The notes below the pieces were generated by a model that made no database searches, was not told the origin of the DNA, and worked only from the letters and a program-made list of their open reading frames with translations. A stretch of DNA of 45,183 bases from Saprospiraceae bacterium (GTDB lineage: Bacteria > Bacteroidota > Bacteroidia > Chitinophagales > Saprospiraceae), in NCBI GenBank assembly GCA_025056735.1, contig JANWVR010000051.1:1-45183 (forward strand), read 5' to 3'. Positions 9,901 through 18,481 of this stretch are shown piece by piece. Each line of letters starts with the position of its first letter. The stretch's first letter is position 1. The position numbers were made by a program, and so were the translations under genes.

Positions 9901-10500
9901 ATGAACGGAGTTTTTTTTCTCCACAAAAACAAGTGGGCGGTTTTGAGCAGTATAGCGTGGGTAGTCTTTTCCTTGCTTACTGGCTGCGGCGAAAGTCTGC
10001 CCAAACGAGCCGACATTTTTTACACCGCCGAAGATGCGGCTGTGGAGGTAGCGCGGGGCGTAGAAATCCTGTATTCTGACAGCGCCATCATGCGGGTGCG
10101 TGTTAAGGCACCTACGCTACACAATTATTTAGACATCGAAAACCCGCGTCAGGAGTTTCCCGACGGCATTCATATTGACTTCTTTACCCCTGGCGGCCTG
10201 CGCATCAACAGCGTCCTGACGGCTCGCTTTGCCGTTCGCCAGACCGAAAAGGGCCTCATCACAGCCCGCGATAGCGTGGTGCTTATCACTGCCGACCGCG
10301 AAATACTCGAGACGGAAGAGCTGATCTGGGATGAGAATAAAGAGCAGTTGCGCACGGATAAATTCGTCAAAATCACCCGCCCGGGTGAAATCATCTACGG
10401 CTTTGGCTTAGAAGCCAACCAGGATTTTTCTTTCTGGAAGATCATCGTCCCTAAAGGAACCATCAAGGCCGAGCAGCTCGACGACGCTTTGCGACAATAG
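9901..10500 (+). CDS. lptC: LPS export lipoprotein LptC
   Basis: This 199-aa protein begins with a hydrophobic segment ending in a lipobox-like LLTGCGE, so it is probably lipid-anchored in Bacteroidota, unlike the transmembrane anchor of E. coli LptC. The rest is a beta-jellyroll-like LptC pattern: a short conserved start (VEILYSDSAIMRVRVKAP), PDGIHIDFFTPGGLRI, and LITARDSVVLITADREILETEELIWDE split over consecutive strands, ending with FGLEANQDFSFWKI. LptC bridges the LptBFG transporter and periplasmic LptA in carrying lipopolysaccharide across the envelope. The length is typical of Bacteroidota LptC. It follows the small membrane protein and faces the Omp28-like gene across an 11-bp gap. Confidence 0.87.
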   Translation: MNGVFFLHKNKWAVLSSIAWVVFSLLTGCGESLPKRADIFYTAEDAAVEVARGVEILYSDSAIMRVRVKAPTLHNYLDIENPRQEFPDGIHIDFFTPGGLRINSVLTARFAVRQTEKGLITARDSVVLITADREILETEELIWDENKEQLRTDKFVKITRPGEIIYGFGLEANQDFSFWKIIVPKGTIKAEQLDDALRQ

Positions 10501-10511
10501 GTTCGCACGGC

Positions 10512-11516
10512 TTAGGGACGCATCAATCGCCCGACGTACGGCCCAGCGTCGGTCATGACGCGCACTAAATAAGCGCCCGGCAGCAGCGCCTCGAGTGACA
10601 GACGCACTAAGTCGGCCTCCACAGTGTATTCGACCGCATATTGCTGTCCGCTAAGCGAAAAAACCTCGACAGAGCGGATGCGCTCGCCTGGCAGGAGGGC
10701 CGAAGCGAAGTCCGTCGCCGGGTTAGGTGACCAGCGCACAGCACGCGCGCCCTGGGCCTCAAGTGCGTGAGTGAATATGGGATCGAAGCGCGTGCCACTG
10801 TTAAGCACGGCCTTTGTATTGGCCTCTTGCACGAAGGCCAGCACGTAGAGGGAGTCAAAGTTCGACGTCCAGCCGCTGGGCTTAACGTAGTTAAAGTTGA
10901 AGTTGAACGACGCCGAGCCGCCTATCGGGGGTAGGGTGATGCTCTGACCGTTGATATCGGTAAGCATAGCGTGGAACACGTCGTAATGCTTGTTCTCGCC
11001 GTTGGGGGCGTTATAGTTCACCGTGCTTTCGGCTACGGCTACGAAAAGCCTGTAGTTGCCGGCTGGCACGATGCCAAATGTGCGCACGGTTACCTCGGCG
11101 GTCTTGTTGGGCGCCGCGCCGCCCTCCTTGACCTCGATGGCAATAGGGCTGGTTTTGCCCAAAGCGGCCTGAAGCGTTGCCGCCGGCAGCAAGGGGTTGC
11201 CCACGGGCACGAGCGTGCCGTTGAGGGCTACGCGCGGCGTGCCGCTGATGCCGTAGGCGTTGGCGCGAGCGCTGTTATGTGCGGGGTTCGTCAGATAAAA
11301 CGCGCAGTTGTTGTACGGCACCGGCGGATGGATCGCCAGGTGATGGATGTCCTTTGCATACTGCTGGATGAGCGCGTAAAATGCCGGATTGCGGCTGGCG
11401 CAAATAGGGCAGCGCGAATTAGTGAAGTGCTCAATAAGCACGTACTGCTTGGGCTGCTGTTGGGCCCAGAGCGCTTGCGCCAGAAGGCAGGCAGAAAGGA
11501 GGAGTAATTTTTTCAT
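10512..11516 (-). CDS. Omp28-related secreted protein with thioredoxin-like CPIC motif and T9SS domain
   Basis: Start at 11516 gives 334 aa with a signal peptide (MKKLLLLSACLLAQALWAQ). The N-terminal half carries YVLIEHFTNSRCPICASRN, a thioredoxin-fold CxxC that is characteristic of Omp28-related proteins, and a cis-Pro-like loop (GISGTPRVALNGT). The middle is a beta-sandwich. The C-terminus has a T9SS sorting domain (VRWSPNPATDFASALL through GAYLVRVMTDAGPYVGRLMRP). The protein is expected on the surface or outside the cell. The CPIC pair could be redox-active, but no substrate is known for this family. The longer open frame upstream of 11516 lacks a signal peptide and was not used. Confidence 0.87.
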   Translation of the reverse strand: MKKLLLLSACLLAQALWAQQQPKQYVLIEHFTNSRCPICASRNPAFYALIQQYAKDIHHLAIHPPVPYNNCAFYLTNPAHNSARANAYGISGTPRVALNGTLVPVGNPLLPAATLQAALGKTSPIAIEVKEGGAAPNKTAEVTVRTFGIVPAGNYRLFVAVAESTVNYNAPNGENKHYDVFHAMLTDINGQSITLPPIGGSASFNFNFNYVKPSGWTSNFDSLYVLAFVQEANTKAVLNSGTRFDPIFTHALEAQGARAVRWSPNPATDFASALLPGERIRSVEVFSLSGQQYAVEYTVEADLVRLSLEALLPGAYLVRVMTDAGPYVGRLMRP

Positions 11517-11579
11517 GTTCACGAGAAGATGGATATGGATGACAAGAACAACGAACGCCGCCTTTAGGCAACGCACAAA

Positions 11580-11587
11580 CAAAGATA
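11580..11587 (-). promoter_or_regulatory. Bacteroidota-type -7 box for the Omp28-like gene
   Basis: Read on the minus strand, the box is TATCTTTG, an exact TAnnTTTG match about 63 nt upstream of the ATG at 11516. No good -33 TTG is at the usual distance. Confidence 0.5.
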
Positions 11588-11648
11588 ACGTGCCCAAGCG
11601 AATGAGTACCTTCTATAGACGGCGCTCGTTTTTTATGGGATAGGCTTC

Positions 11649-12680
11649 TCAGGTCTCCTTTTGATGGTCTTTTTGGCCATTTCCGCCGTAAATCTCTCGC
11701 CGTATATGAGCCACCTTTTCCTCCGTCGTATTCAGCAGGGAAGCAATCCAGGCGTCTGTCCAATCAGGGAAATTTCGCAATAGACTGGCTATGGCCATTT
11801 GCTTCTCTTCTTCACGGCCCTCCGCACGGCCCATCTCTCGCTCGTAGTGCAGAAGTTCTTGCTCCCACAGCGGGCCGTACATTCGCTTTAACGCTTCAAA
11901 AGACTCGCGTACGTCCTCTGGCACGAGTTCTAAGTAGTCCGCAAATCGTATATCGTTCATTTTTAGCAATTTTGATAGATAAAAAAACCAGGATTGCAAC
12001 AACAGATAATCGCGAGGTTCGGCCAGTTTGCGCATTCTCCAACGGATTAAAGGCGCGACTGGTAAATGCCGGGCCAGTTGCTGCCAATCGCGGGCAAATT
12101 TAAGCGTTAGGGCCAATATGGCCAAATGAACGAACTGCTCGTTTCGCTCGAAAACCTCGGCCGGTATGCGGTTCAAGTCAACGAAAATGTAGTGGAAACT
12201 CGGAATGAAGGGGCGCCACTCTTCAAAAAGGTCTTCGAAGTGGATATGAAAGTCCTCCTGATGCCACGGACGCTTCCCGTGATAAATCACAATAGGGATA
12301 ACCCAGGCGAAGGATGGCTGTTGGCGCAAGTCATCCTCCCATTGCTGCATCATGTAGTCCAGCAGCTGAAGGTGGATAGGGGTTCGAGGAGTCGAGCTCT
12401 TATGTTCAAAAAGAAAGATCACCCGTTTTGGTCGTTTATCCGTCCGGATTAAAGGCGCCTCGTACATGACATCGCTGAAGGAAACGCCAAAGCGGCCGCT
12501 GATGTGCGCCGTGGAAATACGGCGAAGCTGGCCCAAGTCCACCTTCGATAGGACATAGCCGGGTAAGACAAAGGAAAGCAGCTGCTGTGCCACACGCACA
12601 TCGCTCATTAGGACCTTAAACAGGTGGTCGGCCCCAAGAGCAGTGCTTGATTCTGTTCTGCGTGGTCGTTTTTTCGCCAT
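11649..12680 (-). CDS. Rpn family recombination-promoting nuclease/putative transposase
   Basis: Start at 12680 (MAKKRPRRTESS) gives 343 aa. It matches the Rpn/transposase_31 (PD-(D/E)XK) family: ADHLFKVLMSDVRVAQQLL near the N-terminus, then the nuclease core with Asp in SFSDVMYEAPL and Glu-x-Lys in VIFLFEHKSSTPRTP, then YMMQQWEDDLRQQ and VIPIVIYHGKRPWH. The C-terminal third is helical, with a charged REMGRAEGREEEKQMA linker and a short HTH-like end (TDAWIASLLNTTEEKVAHIRR) often seen in this family. Rpn proteins are DNA endonucleases associated with recombination and phase-variable repeats. No terminal inverted repeats were seen, so this is not marked as a mobile element. Catalytic residues are intact. 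Confidence 0.9.
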   Translation of the reverse strand: MAKKRPRRTESSTALGADHLFKVLMSDVRVAQQLLSFVLPGYVLSKVDLGQLRRISTAHISGRFGVSFSDVMYEAPLIRTDKRPKRVIFLFEHKSSTPRTPIHLQLLDYMMQQWEDDLRQQPSFAWVIPIVIYHGKRPWHQEDFHIHFEDLFEEWRPFIPSFHYIFVDLNRIPAEVFERNEQFVHLAILALTLKFARDWQQLARHLPVAPLIRWRMRKLAEPRDYLLLQSWFFYLSKLLKMNDIRFADYLELVPEDVRESFEALKRMYGPLWEQELLHYEREMGRAEGREEEKQMAIASLLRNFPDWTDAWIASLLNTTEEKVAHIRREIYGGNGQKDHQKET

Positions 12681-12942
12681 TGAATTTGGGAGAAGGTGGT
12701 TTTTGTGCAGCCAAATTAAGACGTTTAATTCAACAGCCAATTCTTCAAATGAAAAAATGCCTTGTTGTGCAAACGGCCTCGAACTGTTTTAGGATTAAAT
12801 TTTTGTAAAAAAGCAACGCTTTTACGCGCCAAAAACCGCTCAAAATGAGGCATTAAGGCTATCCTAAAAAATGAGATGTTGCTTAGAGCCAGCTCCCCTC
12901 GGGCATGATGCGCCGTATCTTTAAGCCGCAAATGCGTTGTTT

Positions 12943-14775
12943 ATGAAAAGATTATCCCTTACGCTCTTGACCTGTGCGGCCCTGCTGCGCGGCGCCACCA
13001 CCGCTCAGGACAGCCGCTCGATGCCCGACAGCACGCTGGCCCCCTTTTATCACGGCGTGGCTTCAGGCGACCCGTTGACCGACCGCGTCATTCTATGGAC
13101 GCGCCTGACGCTGGAAGAGGCCGTGCCTTCCGCTACGCTTAGCTGGCGCGTGGCTACGGATACGCTTTTTCAGAACATCGTCCGCTCCGGGATAGTAACC
13201 ACCAATGCCGAACGCGACTACACAGTGAAGGTGGATGCTACCGGGCTGCAACCCAACACCTGGTACTACTACCAGTTCGAGTACAAGGGCGCCCGCTCCA
13301 TCATTGGGCGCACGCGCACGCTGCCGGTGGGCAACCTGGAGCGCCTGCGGCTCGCCGTCGTCTCCTGCGCTGACTACCAGAACGGCTACTACCACGCCTA
13401 CCGCGACTTAGCCCTGCGCAACAGTGTGGACGTCGTGCTCCATCTGGGCGATTATATCTACGAATACCCGGCTGCCTCTACGCTGTTGGACAGAAACCAC
13501 CAGCCGGCGCACGAAATCATTACCGTGCAAGACTACCGCCTGCGCCATTCGCTTTACAAACTGGACAAAGACCTGCGCCTGCTGCACCAACAGCTGCCCA
13601 TGATCGCCGTATGGGACGACCACGAAACGGCCAATAACTCCTGGAAAGACGGCGCGCAAAACCACCAGCCCGACACCGAAGGCGCCTGGGAAGACCGCAA
13701 ACGCGCCGGCAAGCAAGCCTACATCGAATGGATGCCCATTCGGGAAAATGCTACAGCCAACGACGAAATCTATCGCAAGTTCGCCTTTGGCAACCTGCTG
13801 TCGCTGTACATGCTCGACACGCGCTTGGAGGGCCGCAGCCAACAAGTACCCGCCAGCAGCCCAGAAATCAACAACCCGAATCGCACCATCATTGGGCCTC
13901 AGCAATTCGAGTGGCTCACCAGCAACATTCGCCAGGACTCTGCCCGCTGGATAGCGCTGGGCCAGCAGGTCATGATGGCGCCGCTTCAGGCCTTTGGCCA
14001 GGTGCTCAACACCGACCAATGGGATGGTTACCCCGTGCAGCGCCGGAGCCTGTACGACAGCCTGCTGCAATACCAGAAGAACAACCTCATTGTGCTGACG
14101 GGCGACATCCACACGGCCTGGGCCAACGACCTGCCTTTGGCCAATTACGTTCCTTCTACGGGTGCCAATGCTATTGGCGTTGAGTTTGTGGCTACCAGCA
14201 TTAGCTCCTCGAAGGCCTCTGTGCCGGGTGGACCTGCACTGGTGCAGTCGCTCAATCCACATGTGAAGTTTGTAGATCTGACGCGCTTTGGCTATTTTAT
14301 TCTCGACCTCATGCGCGAGCGCGCTCAGGCGGAGTTTGTCTTCGTCAACGACGTGAAGAGCGCGAATTATACGGTAGAGGTTGGCCCGGCGTGGGCGACG
14401 GTGCACGGCTCGCGCCGTCTGAGTGCCTCTACGCTCTCTACGCCGCCGCCTTACCCGCCACTGGCGCCTATCAGCAGCGGTAGCGTGGGCGTCCGCCGGC
14501 TGAGCAATGTCCTGGTCAGCTTGGTGGCGGCGCCTAACCCGTTTGTCAATCAGGTAGTGCTGCAGTTTGCGCTGCTGTGGCCGGAGCGGGTAATCATCGA
14601 AATCAGCGACAACGAAGGGCGCATCTGGCAGCGTCGCGCCTTAGAGCACCTGCCGGCCGGCCTCCACCACGCCCACTTCGATGCCGCTGGCTGGCCCGCA
14701 GGCCAATACATCGCCACGCTGCGCACCAGCAGCGGTCAGTCTTCGACCCGACTATTGCGCATTGGAGCGCCTTAG
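12943..14775 (+). CDS. phoD: Secreted PhoD-like alkaline phosphatase with T9SS domain
   Basis: The ATG at 12943 gives 610 aa with a signal peptide (MKRLSLTLLTCAALL...). The N-terminal PhoD domain shows FYHGVASGDPLTDRVILWTR. The metallophosphatase core shows VVSCADYQNGYYHAYRDL, VVLHLGDYIYEYP, IAVWDDHETANNSW and VLTGDIHTAWANDL, which supply the metal ligands expected for PhoD (Fe and Ca). The last ~80 residues form a T9SS sorting domain (VSLVAAPNPFVNQVVLQF to QSSTRLLRIG). It should hydrolyse phosphate mono- or diesters outside the cell. A near-consensus -7 box (TATCTTTA, 12916-12923) lies 19 nt upstream of the ATG. The glycan locus starts 62 bp downstream on the same strand, and whether the two are co-transcribed is not clear. 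Confidence 0.92.
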   Translation: MKRLSLTLLTCAALLRGATTAQDSRSMPDSTLAPFYHGVASGDPLTDRVILWTRLTLEEAVPSATLSWRVATDTLFQNIVRSGIVTTNAERDYTVKVDATGLQPNTWYYYQFEYKGARSIIGRTRTLPVGNLERLRLAVVSCADYQNGYYHAYRDLALRNSVDVVLHLGDYIYEYPAASTLLDRNHQPAHEIITVQDYRLRHSLYKLDKDLRLLHQQLPMIAVWDDHETANNSWKDGAQNHQPDTEGAWEDRKRAGKQAYIEWMPIRENATANDEIYRKFAFGNLLSLYMLDTRLEGRSQQVPASSPEINNPNRTIIGPQQFEWLTSNIRQDSARWIALGQQVMMAPLQAFGQVLNTDQWDGYPVQRRSLYDSLLQYQKNNLIVLTGDIHTAWANDLPLANYVPSTGANAIGVEFVATSISSSKASVPGGPALVQSLNPHVKFVDLTRFGYFILDLMRERAQAEFVFVNDVKSANYTVEVGPAWATVHGSRRLSASTLSTPPPYPPLAPISSGSVGVRRLSNVLVSLVAAPNPFVNQVVLQFALLWPERVIIEISDNEGRIWQRRALEHLPAGLHHAHFDAAGWPAGQYIATLRTSSGQSSTRLLRIGAP

Positions 14776-14837
14776 TCTTGGCATTCTGGTACGGATTTTG
14801 GCAAAGGGCAGCCGCTGACTCAGAATTGCTGACACCT

Positions 14838-15884
14838 ATGAGATGCCTTTTGCTTGCCCCCTTGCAGTATCCGTTCCTGCAGTCCATCATTGCCGGCTTA
14901 GAGGCCAACAGCGTGGAATTGAAAGCGGTGGACTACCAGTCTTTCTTCTCGCCGCGCGTCAACGCCCGCTACAACAACTACACGACGCTGCCCATGCGGT
15001 TGCGACGGCTATGGGAAGAGCCGTACGTGCGCAAAACAAACGCCGAATACTCGCGCATCTTCCGCGAATTCCAGCCCGATCTGGTATTCATTTACAACAA
15101 CCAGCTGGCCCGACCAGCACTTATGGAGGAGTTCAAGCGCTCGGCAAAATTGGCCTTCATGCTGGGCGACAACCCGTTGTACACGCCCTCGAACATTTAC
15201 AATTTGCATATTTTATTTTATGCCGACTATATCATCAGCCCAGACTCGCTGTGGTGCGAGCAACTGACGCAGATGGGCGTTCCCGGCATGGTGTTCGATT
15301 GCTTCGGCTTCAACAGCCAGATTTATTACCCAATGGAGGTTCCCGAGTCAGAACGACAGCGCTACCGCTCTGACCTCATTTACGTGGGCAGCGCAAGCAA
15401 GACAAACTGGGGCTACAAGCGGATGCTGTTCTTAGACTTGTTCAAAAATTTCGACTTTAAAGCCTACATTAGCGGCAGCATGGAACGCTGGTACGACCTT
15501 TTTCCCGGAGCGGCCAGTAAGATTGTGCCGCACGATCGCTTCGATGCTTCTTTTAACAATCTTGTGTATAATTGCAGTAAGATAGCGCCGGTGGAGTTAG
15601 TGCCCTCGTTGTTTCGAGGCATTCACGTGCGGGTGTTTGACATTCTGGGGGCGGGCATTCTTCCTTTGTGCGAATACAGCGCCGATTTGGAGCGGGTTTT
15701 TGAGGGAATGGAGCTTCCGCTGATTAGAGACTATCGCGAAGCAGAGGAAGTGGCGCGATTTTGGCTAAGGGAGGATGCGCGCCGAAAGGCCTGTGTCGAG
15801 GCTATGCGCGCCCGTGTGCTGGAGCGCTACACGCCGGCAATGGTTATTCGACGCATGTTGGACGCACTGGGTTTTTCGGCTTAA
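14838..15884 (+). CDS. CgeB-like glycosyltransferase
   Basis: Start at 14838 (MRCLLLAPLQYP) gives 348 aa. The much longer upstream open frame overlaps the PhoD gene and reads as Arg-rich nonsense. The N-terminal half resembles the CgeB/DUF3880-like Rossmann domain (FQPDLVFIYNNQLARPALM; LAFMLGDNPLYTP). The C-terminal half fits Glyco_trans_1_2: IHVRVFDILGAGILPLCEYS, then VFEGMELPLIRDYREAEEVA and ARVLERYTPAMVIRRML. It probably transfers a sugar in surface-glycan assembly on the cytoplasmic face. It opens the locus and is followed after 27 bp by the O-antigen ligase-like gene. Confidence 0.8.
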   Translation: MRCLLLAPLQYPFLQSIIAGLEANSVELKAVDYQSFFSPRVNARYNNYTTLPMRLRRLWEEPYVRKTNAEYSRIFREFQPDLVFIYNNQLARPALMEEFKRSAKLAFMLGDNPLYTPSNIYNLHILFYADYIISPDSLWCEQLTQMGVPGMVFDCFGFNSQIYYPMEVPESERQRYRSDLIYVGSASKTNWGYKRMLFLDLFKNFDFKAYISGSMERWYDLFPGAASKIVPHDRFDASFNNLVYNCSKIAPVELVPSLFRGIHVRVFDILGAGILPLCEYSADLERVFEGMELPLIRDYREAEEVARFWLREDARRKACVEAMRARVLERYTPAMVIRRMLDALGFSA

Positions 15885-15911
15885 TCTGACCTTCCCTATC
15901 TGGAACCGGCT

Positions 15912-17315
15912 ATGGTACGCAAACTCGCTATCTACTTCTTCTGGTTGGTCGTGGCTATTGCCGCCACGTACTACCTGCCGGAGTTTGCGCGCACGCCGCT
16001 GTATGTGCTGATGCTGATTGCTTACGCGCGTTCGTCGAACGAGCCGATGTGGTTGGCGCTGTTTCTGACCGTTGGGGATGGGGTCTGGGGCTTTTTCAAT
16101 CCCTACGAGGCTGTTACGAAGCTGTTGCCGGGGTTGCCGGGTATCGAGTTTGAGCAGCTGTACGTGCTGGCGGCCTTTATCAAGTCGCTGCGCAAGGAGT
16201 CGCCGGAGCCGATGTTTCATCGAGGGTTGTTGCGGATGATGGGCGTTTACATCATCCTGTTGGTGCTGCAGGGGTATGCAGTAGGGCTTTCGCCGGCGCT
16301 GAACGTGCAGTTTCGGTTGGTCAAGTTCCTTCTTCCGCTCACGTTATTGTATTCCCTTCCGCGCCTGTTGCGCACGGAGGAGGACTACCGGGAATTGTTC
16401 TTTTACGTCTTTCCGATGGTCTTTTTGGCGCTATTTGCGCAGGTGTTCACCATTGCAACCAGCCTTACGCCCTCGCAAGCGCTGGGTGTGATGAAGAAGG
16501 TGTGGTTTACAGTGGATGTAAAGAAAGGCTACACGTACCGAGGTTTTTACAGCGATAACAGCGTGCTCCTGGGCTATTTTGGCACTTTTTACTGGCTGAC
16601 GCGACCAGGCTTTTTCGATAGGCGCTATTTATTCAGTGTCCTTGCAGCGGCGGCGCTGTGCGTGGTGCTTTCGGCTACGCGGGGCTGGATTATTGGCTTC
16701 ACGCTTTCGTTGGTGCTTTTCTTGATTTTGGTGGAAAAGTTGAGCCTGAAGCAGACCTTCTCGCTGGGTATGGTGGGCACGCTGGCGGTGGTGCTTTTGC
16801 TGCAAATACCAGTAATCGAGAAGCAGTTTGCAAATGCTTTCGAGCGTTTTTCTACTTTACAGAAACTGGCTGGCGGCGACGTGACGGCTGGCGGTACGCT
16901 CTCGCGCCTCAATGAGCGCAGCCCGCGGGTGATGGATAAGTGGAGCGAGTCGCCCATTTCGGGCTGGGGCTTTTCGGATGAATTTTTCAAATACGGCGAC
17001 TTTCACGTGGCCAACCAGAACATTTTGCTGCACGCCGGCATCATTGGAGCGATTCTGATGCTGGTATTTATTTTGGGTTATCACGGCACGCTCTTTTTGC
17101 GCAGCTGGCAAATGCCGCGCGGAGCGCCTCATAAGCAGTCGCTGCTGGTATGGTGTACGTTTTTCCCGGGCTGGTTTTTCATTCATTCTACTTCGGGGCA
17201 GAAGTTTGCTTTTTACGCCGACCCCACGGCTGGCATGGTGATTGGAGTGTACCTGACGCTGGGCGCCTTAGTGTATCGGCTTTCGTTTAATCCGCCTTCG
17301 AGCGCTGGCGGCTGA
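15912..17315 (+). CDS. O-antigen ligase/polymerase-like membrane protein
   Basis: The 467-aa product has roughly ten to twelve hydrophobic segments (for example YFFWLVVAIAATYYL, YIILLVLQGYAVGL, LFSVLAAAALCVVL, LGMVGTLAVVLLLQIPVI, IGAILMLVFILGY). A large loop holds WGFSDEFFKYGDFHVANQN, and ATRGWIIGF sits in the region where Wzy/WaaL proteins carry conserved Arg residues. This layout fits the Wzy_C/O-antigen ligase superfamily, which joins polyprenol-linked glycans on the periplasmic side of the inner membrane. Ligase and polymerase roles cannot be separated by eye. It lies within the glycan locus, 83 bp before a GT4-type glycosyltransferase. Confidence 0.82.
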   Translation: MVRKLAIYFFWLVVAIAATYYLPEFARTPLYVLMLIAYARSSNEPMWLALFLTVGDGVWGFFNPYEAVTKLLPGLPGIEFEQLYVLAAFIKSLRKESPEPMFHRGLLRMMGVYIILLVLQGYAVGLSPALNVQFRLVKFLLPLTLLYSLPRLLRTEEDYRELFFYVFPMVFLALFAQVFTIATSLTPSQALGVMKKVWFTVDVKKGYTYRGFYSDNSVLLGYFGTFYWLTRPGFFDRRYLFSVLAAAALCVVLSATRGWIIGFTLSLVLFLILVEKLSLKQTFSLGMVGTLAVVLLLQIPVIEKQFANAFERFSTLQKLAGGDVTAGGTLSRLNERSPRVMDKWSESPISGWGFSDEFFKYGDFHVANQNILLHAGIIGAILMLVFILGYHGTLFLRSWQMPRGAPHKQSLLVWCTFFPGWFFIHSTSGQKFAFYADPTAGMVIGVYLTLGALVYRLSFNPPSSAGG

Positions 17316-17398
17316 GTTTTCTGGTTCGAGGCCAACGCTTTTAGTCCCCCCGCCTGCCTGTTTTCATTTGATAGAAAATCTCTGACGTACAGAGCGTT

Positions 17399-18481
17399 AT
17401 GCACCGACAGACAAAGGCATTGCAGGCGGAACCGCCCATTCACTACGTTGTATGGGAAGCCCTTCCTGGGGGGATGGAGTCGTACATCACCCGCTACACA
17501 GAGCATCTGGAAGGGCGGCGCTCTACGTACATCTACAGCCTGCGCCCGTCGGGCAACCACCTGAACCCGCGCCTGAACGGGCACTTTGCTGAAGGCTCGC
17601 GCAATAATTGGGCATGCTATACAGGTTTCTTCCGCTATGCGCGCCGGTACCGGAGAGATGTGTTTCATTTTATCAACAGCGGCCCGGTGGTACTGTTGCT
17701 GGCCCTGCTGGCTGGCGTGCGCCGGCCGGTGTATCACATTCACGGCACGAAGCACTGGAAAACGTGGAAGGACCGCCTGTACCTGAAAGCCGCCTGGCGC
17801 TTAGTGGGTCTGTTCCGCGTGCGCTACGTGGCTAATTCGGAGCATAGCGCGGCCATTTTTGAGCGCGACGCGCTGCCTTTACGGCCGCGCGTGGTGTATA
17901 ATGGTTTTGACCTTCAGCGCTTCTTGCAACACCGGCATCGGCGAATGCACCTGCGGCGCATGGCTTACGTGGGCCGACTTGACCCGGATAAAAATGCCCA
18001 TTTAGTGCTGCGCCTCTTCGAAGAATTGGCCGCCCAACGGCCTGAAGTGGAACTGCATATCGCTGGAAGTGGCGCTCTGGAGGCGGACATTCGCCGTCAG
18101 GCGCAGCAAAGCCCGTTTGCTCACCGCATTTTTTTCTATGGATGGATAGAAGACGTGGCGCGCTTTTACGCCGAAGCCGACCTGTTTGTCTTTCTCAGTG
18201 CGCACGAGTCGTTTGGCAACGTGGTGGCCGAAGGGCTGCTCACCGGTCTTCCGGTGCTGACCAGCGATGTACCGGTGTTTGAGGAAATCCACGGCGATAC
18301 GACTACTTTTTGCTTAGGCAACCCAAACGATTACGCGCAGATACGCCAGCGCTTTTGGACAGCCCTCGAAGACTACGCGGCGCTGGCCCAAAAGGCCTAC
18401 GACGCTGCTGAGCGCCTGCAACGGCTTTTTGACATCAAAACCCATCTGAAAGACATCGAAGAAGTGTATGCGAACCCTTAG
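17399..18481 (+). CDS. GT4-type glycosyltransferase
   Basis: This 360-aa protein has the GT-B layout. The N-terminal domain shows WEALPGGMESYITRYTEHL (glycine-rich acceptor loop) and VYHIHGTKHWKTW. The C-terminal domain shows MAYVGRLDPDKNAHLVLRLF, the LHIAGSGALEADIRR block and the EX7E-type donor site ADLFVFLSAHESFGNVVAEG. Family GT4 enzymes retain anomeric configuration and use nucleotide sugars. It overlaps the next gene by 14 bp, so translation is probably coupled. The sugar and acceptor are unknown. Confidence 0.88.
   Translation: MHRQTKALQAEPPIHYVVWEALPGGMESYITRYTEHLEGRRSTYIYSLRPSGNHLNPRLNGHFAEGSRNNWACYTGFFRYARRYRRDVFHFINSGPVVLLLALLAGVRRPVYHIHGTKHWKTWKDRLYLKAAWRLVGLFRVRYVANSEHSAAIFERDALPLRPRVVYNGFDLQRFLQHRHRRMHLRRMAYVGRLDPDKNAHLVLRLFEELAAQRPEVELHIAGSGALEADIRRQAQQSPFAHRIFFYGWIEDVARFYAEADLFVFLSAHESFGNVVAEGLLTGLPVLTSDVPVFEEIHGDTTTFCLGNPNDYAQIRQRFWTALEDYAALAQKAYDAAERLQRLFDIKTHLKDIEEVYANP

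Noticed and set aside
12725-12931. Minus-strand open frame of 68 codons upstream of the Rpn nuclease gene
   Set aside because: No ribosome-binding site, family or codon pattern was recognised, and it covers an AT-rich intergenic stretch that also includes the promoter region of phoD.
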